DNA of 64,000 nt. It comes from Bacteroidota bacterium. GTDB taxonomy: Bacteria; Bacteroidota; Bacteroidia; B-17B0; Aurantibacillaceae. The notes below the pieces were generated by a model, which ran no database searches, was not told the DNA's origin, and saw only the letters and a list, made by a program, of their open reading frames with translations. Both the position numbers and the translations under genes were made by a program. This document shows, one piece after another, positions 9,701 through 18,966 of the stretch. The stretch's first letter is position 1; the number at the start of each line of letters is the position of its first letter. Location: the NCBI GenBank assembly GCA_025362395.1, contig JANYGK010000064.1, positions 1 through 64,000 of the forward strand, given 5' to 3'.

Positions 9701-9949
9701 TTAGTGCTTTGCAGGCTCAGTAGCTGTAGTAGCTGTTTCAGTTGTAGCAGGAGCCATAGCTGAAGAATCAGTTGTAGCAGCAGCTTCGTTCATTGCACCT
9801 TCTAAGCTGGCAGATAATGCAGCAGAGATAGAATCAGCAGTACGTTTTGCTTGTTCTTCCATTTTAGCTTTTTCTTCAGCAGAAGGACCACAAGAAACGA
9901 AAGTTGTAGCTAAAATAGCTACTGCGATAATTGAAAATAATTTTGTCAT
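9701..9949 (-). CDS. small lipoprotein, CGPSAE type, 82 aa
   Basis: Signal peptide MTKLFSIIAVAILATTFVS followed by the lipobox cysteine at 20 (FVSC) and the mature start GPSAEEKAKMEEQAKRTADS. The middle is a charged amphipathic helix and the last 30 residues are Ala/Thr-rich and probably disordered. The mature N-terminus is shared with the proteins at 9358-9555 and 51326-51706. The gene has its own strong terminator. It is probably anchored in the outer or inner membrane by lipid. Function unknown. Confidence 0.8.
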   Translation of the reverse strand: MTKLFSIIAVAILATTFVSCGPSAEEKAKMEEQAKRTADSISAALSASLEGAMNEAAATTDSSAMAPATTETATTATEPAKH

Positions 9950-10220
9950 TTTAATTTTTTTTAAGTTGTTAAGTTTGTTATTTGGTCATTTATACCAAAC
10001 CCTTAAATAAGTAACCCGAAAAAAATAATTATTTCTTTAAAAACATTTAAAACACTGAAAATCAAATATTTAAATTTTCAGTTACCTTGTATTTGAGTGA
10101 ATTAAAAGACAGTAATCATAAACGCCATCCTAAACTTGTTTCAGGTCTCACATAATTGTTTGTTTTATAAATAATGAAATAAGGCCGGAGATAACAATAA
10201 GCCCCGTTATAACAATTGAT

Positions 10221-10793
10221 TTACTTAGCAATAAACTCCGTCACCACTTTTTCAGCTTTGGTAAACGCTTCTTCCAATATTTCGTTTAAAATAAAGGTAT
10301 CAAACAGATCTGCTGTGCGTAATTCTTTTTCCGCTTTTTCTACGCGCCTGGTAATGCTCTCAGCACTGTCTGTACTGCGCGTATTTAAGCGTTCTTCAAG
10401 AATTTTAATGCTTGGCGGCATTACAAAAATGGCTAAGGCTTTTTCACCGAACTGATTTTTTAAATTCAATCCGCCTTCCACATCTATATCAAAAATAACA
10501 TGTTTGCCTTTTTCCCAAATCCGGTCTACCTCACTTTTTAAAGTGCCGTAATGGATACCTGAATATACTTCTTCCCATTCTAAAAATTCTTTGTTATCAA
10601 TTTTCTCCTTAAACTCATCTACCGTAAGGTAATGGTAATCTTTCCCGTTTTCTTCTACACCACGTTTAGGGCGGCTTGTAGCAGAAATAGAAAATTCGAG
10701 CTTATCAGGAAAGGTCTTTAATAAATGGCGGACAATGGTTGTTTTACCGGAACCGGAAGGCGCAGAAAATATAATAAGTTTGCCGTTTGACAT
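10221..10793 (-). CDS. gmk: guanylate kinase
   Basis: Phosphorylates GMP to GDP with ATP. The 190-residue protein has the P-loop APSGSGKT at residues 11-18, the GMP-binding segment SATSRPKRGVEENGKDYHYL, and the family block VIFDIDVEGGLNLK. Length is normal. It is followed on the minus strand by nothing until 9949. Upstream lie a lipoprotein gene (38 bases) and lysS, so the three may be one transcription unit with gmk last. There is nothing unusual in the active site. Confidence 0.96.
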   Translation of the reverse strand: MSNGKLIIFSAPSGSGKTTIVRHLLKTFPDKLEFSISATSRPKRGVEENGKDYHYLTVDEFKEKIDNKEFLEWEEVYSGIHYGTLKSEVDRIWEKGKHVIFDIDVEGGLNLKNQFGEKALAIFVMPPSIKILEERLNTRSTDSAESITRRVEKAEKELRTADLFDTFILNEILEEAFTKAEKVVTEFIAK

Positions 10794-10830
10794 AGGTAAA
10801 AGTAATCATTTTATGTAAAGGAGAAAATAA

Positions 10831-11367
10831 TTACTTGTCCTTATAAATGATCAGGTTAATGATACCTTTATTAGGCGTGCTGTTATCCGTTAATGAAATA
10901 ACAAACGGTTTACGCTGCCCTTCAAAACAATTATACACTACGTAGCCCTTGTCTTCAGTAGGATTTGGCAGTTTTTTTTCGTAATATGTTTTTAAATCCG
11001 TAAATAACTTTGAGCTCAAATCAAGGTCATTGCAATTAATTTGTACAGCTACTTCATCAAGGCTGTCTTTTTCTAAATTATACGTTACCGAATAATTAGT
11101 CACACTGTCAATAGCGTATTCAAAATACAAATAATCCTTATCAACTTCCGCCGGCGGTTTGGTTTCTGTTTTTGTAATAATGCCTGCCTTACTGTTCAGG
11201 TCAACTCCTCTAATAACGCCTTCCTTGGAGCGAATAATTTCGTCGAGCAGCTCATTGTATTCAGGAAAAATACGTGGCTTTTTTTGTTCAGTTACTTTAG
11301 GCGTTTCTTTACAGGAAACACTTATTAAAGTCAGCAACACTATCACACAACTTAATAGTTTACGCAT
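10831..11367 (-). CDS. hypothetical lipoprotein, 178 aa
   Basis: Begins MRKLLSCVIVLLTLISVSC, with a lipobox (SVSC) and Lys-Glu after the cysteine. The mature part is a mixed alpha/beta domain with many charged residues and two further cysteines. It lies between lysS (7 bases upstream) and gmk (38 bases downstream) on the same strand and is probably cotranscribed with them. I do not recognise the domain. Confidence 0.75.
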   Translation of the reverse strand: MRKLLSCVIVLLTLISVSCKETPKVTEQKKPRIFPEYNELLDEIIRSKEGVIRGVDLNSKAGIITKTETKPPAEVDKDYLYFEYAIDSVTNYSVTYNLEKDSLDEVAVQINCNDLDLSSKLFTDLKTYYEKKLPNPTEDKGYVVYNCFEGQRKPFVISLTDNSTPNKGIINLIIYKDK

Positions 11368-11374
11368 AGTCGTT

Positions 11375-12916
11375 TTAATTTATTTCTTCAGTAGCTACCG
11401 TGTTATTTTCGGGCCGCATGGTTGGGAACAATAATACATCTTGTATAGAAGGTTGGTTTGTCATTAACATACATAACCTGTCAATGCCAATACCAATGCC
11501 GGCTGTAGGTGGCATGCCATATTCTAAAGCGCGTAAAAAATCGTAATCAATAAACATAGCCTCATCGTCGCCGCGTTCCATTAATTTTATCTGCTCTTCA
11601 AAACGTTCACGTTGGTCAATAGGATCGTTTAATTCGGAATAAGCATTTGCAATTTCTTTCCCGTTTATCATTAATTCAAAACGCTCCACCAAACCTTCCT
11701 CTGTTCTGTGCTTCTTAGTAAGCGGGCTCATCTCCACAGGGTAGTCCGTAATAAAAGTTGGTTGAATATATTTACCTTCACAGGTTTCGCCGAAAATAGT
11801 ATCAATCAGTTTGGCTTTACCCATGGTTTCATCTATTTCTAAATGCAACGTTTTACATACTTCTCTTAAGCCGGCTTCCTCCATTTTGCTGACATCCATA
11901 CCGGTGTGCTCTTTAATAGAATCAAAAATAGAGATGCGTTTAAACGGCGCCGCAAAACTAAGCGTATTTTCTCCAACAACAACGTCAGTTGTGCCATGCA
12001 GATCATTTGCAATTTTTTCCAGTAATTTTTCTGTAGTGTTCATCATCCAGAAATAATCTTTGTAAGCCACATAAAATTCAAGAATGGTAAATTCCGGGTT
12101 ATGCGTCCTGTCCATCCCTTCATTACGGAAATTACGGCTGAATTCATATACCCAGTCGAAACCGCCTACAATAAGGCGTTTCAAGTACAATTCATTTGCA
12201 ATACGTAAGTACAACGGAATATCTAATGCATTATGATGCGTCATGAACGGACGAGCCGTTGCGCCACCCGGGATAGATTGCAATACAGGCGTATCCACTT
12301 CTAAAGCACCACTGTCATTTAAAAAGGCACGAATGGTATTAATAATAGTAGTACGTTGCTCAAATGTTTTTTTAACTTTCGGATTAATGATAAGGTCTAC
12401 ATAACGTTGGCGGTAACGAAACTCAGGGTCCGTTACTTCATCAAAGGCATTTCCGTCGGCATCTGTTTTAACAATCGGTAAAGGTTTTAAGGCTTTACTT
12501 AATAATTTAAAAGAAGTAGCGTGTATAGAAAGCTCGCCTACCTTAGTAGTAAATACGTAGCCTTCAATTCCAACAATATCGCCAATGTCGATCAGTTTTT
12601 TCCATACAACATCATACAACGTTTTGTCATCTTCCTGCGGACAAATATCATCGCGGCGTATGTAAATTTGCATACGCGATGTGCTGTCCTGCAGTACGGC
12701 AAATGCTGCTTTTCCCATATCGCGAATGCCCATAATACGGCCGGCAAAGCGAATGTCTTTATAGTTTAACTTATCACGCTCGTAATTATCCTTTATATCT
12801 TGTGCAGTAACATTTACTTTAAATTCTTCGGCAGGATAGGGGTCAATGCCCAGTTTTTTCAACTCGGCTAATTTGGTTCTTCTTAATTCTTCTTGTTCAC
12901 TTAATTCTTGCAACAT
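11375..12916 (-). CDS. lysS: lysyl-tRNA synthetase, class II
   Basis: Charges tRNA-Lys. The order is an N-terminal OB-fold anticodon-binding domain (about residues 50-150) and a class II catalytic core with motif 2 (FRNEGMDRTHNPEFTILEFY) and motif 3 (GIGIDRLCMLMTN). ERGDDEAMF-type sequence precedes motif 3. A reading frame extends to a TTG at 12928, but the ATG at 12916 gives MLQELSEQEELRRTKL, the usual start of the family, in 513 residues. A TATCTTCG box about 20 bases upstream is a likely minus-7 element. First gene of a possible lysS-lipoprotein-gmk unit. Confidence 0.95.
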   Translation of the reverse strand: MLQELSEQEELRRTKLAELKKLGIDPYPAEEFKVNVTAQDIKDNYERDKLNYKDIRFAGRIMGIRDMGKAAFAVLQDSTSRMQIYIRRDDICPQEDDKTLYDVVWKKLIDIGDIVGIEGYVFTTKVGELSIHATSFKLLSKALKPLPIVKTDADGNAFDEVTDPEFRYRQRYVDLIINPKVKKTFEQRTTIINTIRAFLNDSGALEVDTPVLQSIPGGATARPFMTHHNALDIPLYLRIANELYLKRLIVGGFDWVYEFSRNFRNEGMDRTHNPEFTILEFYVAYKDYFWMMNTTEKLLEKIANDLHGTTDVVVGENTLSFAAPFKRISIFDSIKEHTGMDVSKMEEAGLREVCKTLHLEIDETMGKAKLIDTIFGETCEGKYIQPTFITDYPVEMSPLTKKHRTEEGLVERFELMINGKEIANAYSELNDPIDQRERFEEQIKLMERGDDEAMFIDYDFLRALEYGMPPTAGIGIGIDRLCMLMTNQPSIQDVLLFPTMRPENNTVATEEIN

Positions 12917-13218
12917 GGTAATTTTCAATTTTGGTCGAAGATAGTTAAATACTAAGCCTGTTTACTGAGCAAGTATATCTAAGTATTCACAATTTATTAA
13001 ATAATAGGAATCGTATTTCAGCTGTTATGTATCAAAAACTGTTATTTAATTGAAATCGTATATAACCTGATTAAAAAAATGCCCTTATTTAATTATTCCA
13101 CTGATTATCAGATGATTAAAAATATTAACAATTATTTCGTTTAATAATAAAAGTAAATACTTAAACAATATGTAAATTTGTTTAAAGATTATATAAATAC
13201 ACTAAACAGTTTTTTAAT
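12917..13218. other. divergent intergenic region between lysS and the ECF sigma gene
   Basis: About 300 very AT-rich bases holding the promoters of both flanking genes: a TATCTTCG-like box for lysS near 12940 on the minus strand and TAAATTTG at 13173-13180 for the sigma gene. No small gene or RNA was recognised. Confidence 0.5.
13173..13180 (+). promoter_or_regulatory. minus-7 box TAAATTTG for the ECF sigma gene
   Basis: Exact TAnnTTTG match 38 bases before the ATG at 13219. No good minus-33 element is seen at 19 bases. Confidence 0.5.
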
Positions 13219-13725
13219 ATGACAGCCATAGAGTTTAATACACGCATTTTAGGGGAGAAACAATCTTTGAAAAACTTTGCTTTAAGCCTTACTCATAATA
13301 ACGATGATGCCTTGGACTTGCTTCAGGATACATACGTAAAAGCAATCACATATCGCGAAAAGTTTGAGGACAGCACCAATTTAAAGGCATGGTTATTTAC
13401 AATCATGAAAAATACCTTCATTAACTCGTACAGGCGAGCGGTAAAAACCAAACAAATTATCCAGACAAATGCGGATGTGGCCATGGCCAGGGCCTTTAAA
13501 AATAATTATCAGGACATTACCGAATCACGTTTGGCCAGTAAAGATATTTTAAATAAAATTGAGAATTTAGAAGATCAATACAAGATCCCCTTTACCCGGT
13601 ATTACACCGGGTTTAAGTATGAGGAAATTGCGCAGGAAATGAAATTACCTTTGGGGACTATTAAAAGCAGGATATTTATTGCCCGCAAGCAATTAATGGA
13701 TGCGATTAATAAATCAATGAATTAG
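13219..13725 (+). CDS. ECF-type RNA polymerase sigma factor
   Basis: A 168-residue two-domain sigma factor. Sigma region 2 covers about residues 10-80 (DDALDLLQDTYVKAI, then LKAWLFTIMKNTFIN). Region 4 covers about 110-165, with the helix-turn-helix LPLGTIKSRIFIARKQL. No anti-sigma gene is adjacent; it is followed by a terminator and then a separate outer-membrane protein gene. It is therefore an orphan ECF whose control must lie elsewhere or at the transcriptional level. The targets cannot be inferred. Confidence 0.9.
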   Translation: MTAIEFNTRILGEKQSLKNFALSLTHNNDDALDLLQDTYVKAITYREKFEDSTNLKAWLFTIMKNTFINSYRRAVKTKQIIQTNADVAMARAFKNNYQDITESRLASKDILNKIENLEDQYKIPFTRYYTGFKYEEIAQEMKLPLGTIKSRIFIARKQLMDAINKSMN

Positions 13726-13750
13726 TTTTTATTTTTATGTTTATTCAGGG

Positions 13751-13779
13751 AGGGCTTCTATATGTTAGAAGTCCTTTTT
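13751..13779 (+). terminator. rho-independent terminator after the ECF sigma gene
   Basis: AGGGCTTCTA, a TATG loop and TTAGAAGTCC form a hairpin followed by TTTTT, 25 bases after the stop codon. Confidence 0.8.
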
Positions 13780-13833
13780 GGTTTTAAGAAAAAAATCTTA
13801 GCCGTTTTTGCATTTACAATACATAATTAACCC

Positions 13834-13841
13834 TATTTTTG
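13834..13841 (+). promoter_or_regulatory. minus-7 box TATTTTTG overlapping the 5' end of the OMP gene
   Basis: An exact TAnnTTTG match whose last base is only three bases before the GTG at 13845. The longest reading frame would start at a TTG inside this box, which argues that GTG is the real start. Confidence 0.5.
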
Positions 13842-13844
13842 AAC

Positions 13845-14804
13845 GTGAAACTTATTTTAAAAAAAAGAATTGTTCTCCTGTTGCAAGTAATCTTGTTGCT
13901 GGTTTCTTTTAAAGCTAATGCGCAGGATGATGATACTGATGATCAGGATAGTTTAAAGAAAAACACTATTCATAAAGGATTTCATGCCGGGCTCTTTATA
14001 GGGGCTTACTGGGCTAACAGCAGTACAGCCTATTTGTATGATGGTTATGGCTTTGATATAAACGGCCAACGAAACGATTTTAATAACAGTGTACTGTATA
14101 ACCAAATTGTAAATGTTTATGGCAACGCTAATAATGATCTGATAGCCCAGCTATTAAATGTAAACCATACCGATTGGCACTTTACGCAGCAAAATATGCC
14201 TATTAATTTAAAATATACTACTACGTATATAGTTGGCTTTAACACGCGTTACCAACTTAATAAAAAAGAAAATATTACGTTAAATGTCAATGGGAGCAAG
14301 CTGTCCGTTAACGGTAAATTTAATATCTCGTCAACGCCCACAACCATTGGGTTTCAAACACCGGGAGGAGGCGTAAAGCAAAATCAATTTACGATTGTAG
14401 GGGCTGAGCAACGCTTAATGTTCCAGTTTGGGTATCAGAGGATTATAGGCAAAAGCGATAAAATAAATTTTTTGTTGGAAGGTGGTATCAATGTTATTCT
14501 CTCTAAAGCACAAAAAAACCAGGCGCTTTTAAACAGTGATGTTAACCCTCAGTATAATATTTATATAGATCTGATGAATATTTACAATCAGCCGCCTTAC
14601 AGGTATTACAGTGCAAAGTACTTAATTGGCGCGGGTGTGGGGGCGTTTGCCGGGATAGGCATCAGTTTAAATGTTAATCCGAAATATACGGTACAGTTAT
14701 TATATAGTCCTTCGTACGACAGGATAAGCTTAGGATATAACGCTAAATTTAAATTGCAGAACGGATGCGGACTAAGGATTTATTATAATTTCAGCAAGCT
14801 ATAG
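13845..14804 (+). CDS. putative outer-membrane beta-barrel protein, 319 aa
   Basis: Starts with a signal peptide (basic KLILKKR, hydrophobic core, SFKANAQ cleavage site), then an acidic linker (DDDTDDQDS) and repeated amphipathic beta strands rich in Tyr, Asn and Gly. The protein ends ...LRIYYNFSKL, with an aromatic-rich last strand as in outer-membrane barrels. No ATG occurs before or within the signal peptide, so the start is GTG 13845 (chosen) or TTG 13839, both at the promoter box. The stop overlaps the end of the convergent corA gene by six bases. The specific family is not recognised. Confidence 0.7.
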   Translation: MKLILKKRIVLLLQVILLLVSFKANAQDDDTDDQDSLKKNTIHKGFHAGLFIGAYWANSSTAYLYDGYGFDINGQRNDFNNSVLYNQIVNVYGNANNDLIAQLLNVNHTDWHFTQQNMPINLKYTTTYIVGFNTRYQLNKKENITLNVNGSKLSVNGKFNISSTPTTIGFQTPGGGVKQNQFTIVGAEQRLMFQFGYQRIIGKSDKINFLLEGGINVILSKAQKNQALLNSDVNPQYNIYIDLMNIYNQPPYRYYSAKYLIGAGVGAFAGIGISLNVNPKYTVQLLYSPSYDRISLGYNAKFKLQNGCGLRIYYNFSKL

Positions 14805-15845
14805 CCATTTTTTACGCTTAAAGTAAATCATGAGGCCTATAATAACCGCGAGCATTACACCACAGGTTATAAAATATCCGTTTTTAGTATGCAACTCGGG
14901 CATATTATCGAAATTCATACCATATACTCCCGCGATAAATGTAACCGGTATAAAAATAGAAGACATGATGGTTAAAACTTTCATAACCTCATTCATGCGG
15001 TTGGCATTGGTACTTAGGTAAATATCCATAATGCCTGATAAGAGGTCCCTGTAGGTTTCTACAGTGTCAATAATCCTTGCAACATGGTCGCTTAAGTCAC
15101 GCAGATAAATATCGCTTGTAGGGTTTATTAAAGTTGTTTCCGAACGGATCATATTATTAATCATATCCCGCATAGGCCAAACTTGTTTTCGCAAATAAAT
15201 CATTTCGCGTTTTAAATGATAGAGTTGCATCAACGATTTTTTATCTGACGCCGTTATAATTTCTTCTTCTATTTCTTCTACTTTATCACCTATTTTTTCA
15301 ATGACCGTAAAATATAAGTCAACAACAGCATCCATTAAAGCGTAGGCTAAATAGTCGGCGCCAAGCTTTCTTACCCTCCCTTTACTGGCTCGCAACCGAT
15401 TGCGGATAATATCAAAAGCATCGCCTCCCTGGGGTTCTTGGAAAGAAATAACCGTATTTTCCAATAAAATAATAGCAAGCTGTTCTGATTCTACCTGGTT
15501 TGTATAACCGATCATTTTCATAATAGCGACAACGTATGTATCGTACTCTTCAAATTTTGGGCGCTGATCTACATGAACAATATCTTCCATTGTTAAGGGA
15601 TGAATGTTGTAGATCTTGCCTATTTTTTCTACAAGGTCAGGCTTATGCAGCCCTTCCACATTAATCCATTTAACCATGTTTGGTTTAACATGCGAAATGC
15701 ATTCGGAAAGATCGTAGAACTCTTCTTCAAAAAATTCTGTTTCGTTATACTCGATCAGCGTTATCTTAATTCTGTCACTGCGCTCTTCCCCATTATAAAA
15801 TAATGTTCCGGGGGGGGCGCCTACATTTTGAGTTTTCGCATTCAT
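14799..15845 (-). CDS. corA: CorA-type magnesium/cobalt transporter
   Basis: Pentameric divalent-cation channel of the inner membrane. The 348-residue protein has a large acidic and helical cytoplasmic N-domain, a long stalk helix (about 200-290) and two C-terminal membrane helices. The pore motif YGMNF lies at the end of the first, followed by the short loop DNMPELHTKNG. The last residues are basic (YFKRKKWL). An unusual C8 tract (G8 on the plus strand at 15810-15817) lies within codons 10-14; a slip there would shift the frame almost at the start. It ends head-on against the outer-membrane protein gene. Confidence 0.93.
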   Translation of the reverse strand: MNAKTQNVGAPPGTLFYNGEERSDRIKITLIEYNETEFFEEEFYDLSECISHVKPNMVKWINVEGLHKPDLVEKIGKIYNIHPLTMEDIVHVDQRPKFEEYDTYVVAIMKMIGYTNQVESEQLAIILLENTVISFQEPQGGDAFDIIRNRLRASKGRVRKLGADYLAYALMDAVVDLYFTVIEKIGDKVEEIEEEIITASDKKSLMQLYHLKREMIYLRKQVWPMRDMINNMIRSETTLINPTSDIYLRDLSDHVARIIDTVETYRDLLSGIMDIYLSTNANRMNEVMKVLTIMSSIFIPVTFIAGVYGMNFDNMPELHTKNGYFITCGVMLAVIIGLMIYFKRKKWL

Positions 15846-15877
15846 GTAAATAATTAATTACGGTTAGATAAATATAC

Positions 15878-17149
15878 TTATTCCGGATCGTTTTTCATTA
15901 CCATTTGAACAGTATACCGGCTGCGTTGTTCAAGCAAAATAATTTTATTTTTTGTTAAAGCATCAATGGTGTCCTGTGTGTAATAACGAACCGTCATTAG
16001 CTCAACACCGGAATTATAAAGTACTTTAAAAAATTCCTTCAGCTTTTCCACAAGGGCTTTTATTTTTATTTCATCATGATCGCAGCATACCGAAAAACTG
16101 ATGGCAGAAAGTTGCATGAGGTTTATTTTAACGCCGTGCTTCGAAAATAATTCAAAAATATCGCTGAGGTTATCTTCCGCAATAAACGAAAAATCTTTTG
16201 GTTGAATAGACAATAATACCTGGTTCACTTTAAAAATATAGGAAGGGATATTTAATCTTTTCTCTCCGTCTTTAATCACAGTACCTTCTTCTTTAGGATT
16301 TAAAAAAGATTTTACATACAGCGGAATCTGCTTATTTTGCAAAGGCTTAATGGTTTTGGGATGTATAACGGTTGCGCCGTAATAGGTTAACTCAATAGCA
16401 TCGTGATACGACAGCTCATCAATTTTTTTGGTGCGGTTAAACCATTTGGGATCGGCGTTTAATACACCGGGTACGTCTTTCCAGATGGTTACGTTTTTTG
16501 CATTAAGGCAGTACGCTAAAATAGAAGCCGTATAATCAGAACCTTCTCTTCCCAGCGTAGTTGTAAAGTTTTCGGAAGTGCCGCCTATAAAACCTTGTGT
16601 AACAAAAACAGGATTTGTATTTAATTTTGGTATTAATAATTTGTTTACCAATGCTTCCGTCAACTCAAAATCAACTTTTCCTTCACGGTATGTATTGTCG
16701 GTTTGAATAATACCTCTTATATCAACCCAGGTATTTTTAAGCCCCGCCTCATTTAAATAGGCGGATACAATTTTGGTAGAAATAATTTCGCCCATGCTTA
16801 CAATTTGATCGTACTCAAAATCGTAGCTATGCGTGGGCTCGTCTTCAATGGCCCAGTGCAGCTCAACAAAGGTGTTTTCAAGCTCCGTATATATAGGGTG
16901 ATTAGGGTTAGAAAAAAGCTCTTTACAAATTTTAAAATGAAACTGTTTTATTTCCTCTAGGATCTCTTCCGGATTTCCGCTTTTATAAAAAAAAGTATTT
17001 ACGAGATTCTCAAGGGAATTAGTTGTTTTACCCATCGCTGAAATAACAATGCCTAACGACTGACCGGGAAACTGTTTTAATACTTTTGCTACATTCTTTA
17101 CGGCTTCTGCGTCTTTTACCGAAGCACCTCCAAACTTAAATACCTGCAT
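15878..17149 (-). CDS. aspartate kinase
   Basis: Phosphorylates aspartate in the first step of the lysine, threonine and methionine pathway. The 423-residue monofunctional protein starts MQVFKFGGASVKDAEAV, the kinase K-F-G-G-x-S motif, and has TTTLGREGSDYTASILA in the nucleotide-binding part. The last 130 residues form regulatory ACT domains. It is not fused to homoserine dehydrogenase. The next minus-strand gene is corA (32 bases). A TATCTTTA box about 20 bases upstream of the ATG is a likely promoter element. Which lysC/thrA/metL class it belongs to cannot be told. Confidence 0.93.
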   Translation of the reverse strand: MQVFKFGGASVKDAEAVKNVAKVLKQFPGQSLGIVISAMGKTTNSLENLVNTFFYKSGNPEEILEEIKQFHFKICKELFSNPNHPIYTELENTFVELHWAIEDEPTHSYDFEYDQIVSMGEIISTKIVSAYLNEAGLKNTWVDIRGIIQTDNTYREGKVDFELTEALVNKLLIPKLNTNPVFVTQGFIGGTSENFTTTLGREGSDYTASILAYCLNAKNVTIWKDVPGVLNADPKWFNRTKKIDELSYHDAIELTYYGATVIHPKTIKPLQNKQIPLYVKSFLNPKEEGTVIKDGEKRLNIPSYIFKVNQVLLSIQPKDFSFIAEDNLSDIFELFSKHGVKINLMQLSAISFSVCCDHDEIKIKALVEKLKEFFKVLYNSGVELMTVRYYTQDTIDALTKNKIILLEQRSRYTVQMVMKNDPE

Positions 17150-17292
17150 AATTTACTCTTTGGGTAAAGATAAGCATGCCGGGAAAATAATAAAGCGTTA
17201 AAAATGTTTTTTATAAACTTCTGTTACTTTTTAATGCCGCGTAGTTATACTCATTACTCACTAAATTAATCACCTATAAAAAACCACTACTT

Positions 17293-18966
17293 ATGAGTTC
17301 AGGAAAAGAAACACCACGACAAAAAATGATCGGCATGATGTACCTTGTACTTACGGCCCTCCTTGCTCTTAACGTATCGAAAGAGATTTTGAAAGGTTTT
17401 GTAACGGTTGATGAAAGCATTGAAAAATCGAAGCTCATCTTAAATGAAAATAACCTTCGTGTGCAAAAAGCTTTTGAAGACTATGTAAAAGACGGGAACT
17501 ATGAAGCAAAACCTTACCTGCTTAAAGCTATTGAAGCGCAAAGTACTATCCGTTTGGCAGATGCTTACATTGACAGCATAAAGCTGATGGTAGTTCAAAA
17601 AACAGAAGGGGCCGGTAAAAGAGACACCTCTCAATTACGGTTTATGGATAAGCTGGATGATTACGATACACCTACTCATTTAATGATCGGTTCAGATGAA
17701 GCATCTCCCATTACTACTAAATATTCTGCAAACGCCTTGCGGGGACAGTTAGAAAAGCTACATGCCGGCTTAACGACTATGCTGGACAATATGCAAAAAA
17801 ACAAAGAAACAAAGTTAGATGCGGCAGACCTCAATGCCTTAAAACAAAAATTAAATAGTATTAAGCCGGTTGACAGGAACATCAGTAACGACGGTATAAA
17901 ATTAAACTGGGAACTCGAAAATTTTTATAATATGCCCATGGCTGCCGTCATCACTAATTTAAATAAGATACAGGCGGATATGAAAAATGTAGAATCAGAA
18001 TTTTTGCATGTGTTTGCTTCTGCCTCAAGCAAGTTTGTTTTTAAAATTGATAAGCTGGAAGCTAAAGTGATCGCGCCAACCGCTTACGTATTAGTAGGTC
18101 AGCCCTTTAAAGCAGACATTGTTTTAGGCGCATCGAGCAGTGAGTTAACCGCTGATAGGATGAAAGTATTAGTGGGCGCTACTTACGATACTTTAACTAA
18201 ACAACTAACGGTTCCGGGCTCTTCACTTTCCATTGCCGACGGTATGGGCAAACATGAAAACGTAACAAGCGCCACCGGGCAAAAAAGTTTAAAAGGCGTA
18301 GTGATATATAAAAACCCGAGAGGTACTGATGAATATTATCCTTTTGATTATTCGTACATGGTAGCGCCTCCTTTTACAGCTGTATCCGCAGATAATATGA
18401 ATATATTCTATGAAGGCGTCGATAATCCGGTAAGTGTTTCGGCGGCAGGCTTTGCGCCGTCTGATTTACGCGTAACGGCAGAGGGTTGCGGTGCAAATGT
18501 AAAAACTGCGGCGGGCGGTGCTTATACACTCACCGTGAAAGGTACGGGAACCTGCGTTGTAACGGTTGCCGCTAAAGTAAATGGAGTGTATCAACAGCAG
18601 GGAGCAAAAAAAATATTTAGAGTAAAACCTATTCCACCGGCTGTTTTAAAAGTAGGGGGAAGGTTGGCCACCACTAACCTTGAGTTTACAAGAAATGAGA
18701 TCAGCCGGATGGGAGGATTGGGAGCGGAGTCACCCGGATTTATGTTTCCTGTAAATTTTATTGTAAAAGAGTTTAGTTTATTCTTGCTCAAAAATGGAAA
18801 GCAGGAAACAATTGTTTGTCACAGCAATAGTTTCACAAAAGAAGCAAGAGATGCTTTATTATCTTTAAAGGCGGGTGATCGGATATTTATTGAAAACATC
18901 AAGGTCCAAAAACCGGGGCCATCTATAACTTCCTTGCCATCTGTACAGATCAAAGTTAAATCGTAA
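17293..18966 (+). CDS. gldM: GldM/PorM-type T9SS motor protein, stand-alone
   Basis: GldM forms, with GldL, the rotary motor that powers type IX secretion and gliding; it spans the periplasm from a single inner-membrane helix. The N-terminus SSGKETPRQKMIGMMYLVLT, followed by ALLALNVSKEI, is the hallmark cytoplasmic tail and membrane helix (about 13-30). A helical region (about 30-225) and successive beta domains follow to residue 557. Length is slightly above the usual 510-530. The usual gldK-gldL-gldN neighbours are absent: it sits between aspartate kinase and mrp, with its own bidirectional terminator. It may be a second copy or part of a split cluster. A T9SS cargo is encoded at 40.7-43.5 kb. 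Confidence 0.9.
   Translation: MSSGKETPRQKMIGMMYLVLTALLALNVSKEILKGFVTVDESIEKSKLILNENNLRVQKAFEDYVKDGNYEAKPYLLKAIEAQSTIRLADAYIDSIKLMVVQKTEGAGKRDTSQLRFMDKLDDYDTPTHLMIGSDEASPITTKYSANALRGQLEKLHAGLTTMLDNMQKNKETKLDAADLNALKQKLNSIKPVDRNISNDGIKLNWELENFYNMPMAAVITNLNKIQADMKNVESEFLHVFASASSKFVFKIDKLEAKVIAPTAYVLVGQPFKADIVLGASSSELTADRMKVLVGATYDTLTKQLTVPGSSLSIADGMGKHENVTSATGQKSLKGVVIYKNPRGTDEYYPFDYSYMVAPPFTAVSADNMNIFYEGVDNPVSVSAAGFAPSDLRVTAEGCGANVKTAAGGAYTLTVKGTGTCVVTVAAKVNGVYQQQGAKKIFRVKPIPPAVLKVGGRLATTNLEFTRNEISRMGGLGAESPGFMFPVNFIVKEFSLFLLKNGKQETIVCHSNSFTKEARDALLSLKAGDRIFIENIKVQKPGPSITSLPSVQIKVKS

Noticed and set aside
10216-10455. Plus-strand frame opposite gmk
   Set aside because: Overlaps the clearly conserved guanylate kinase gene and shows no signature.
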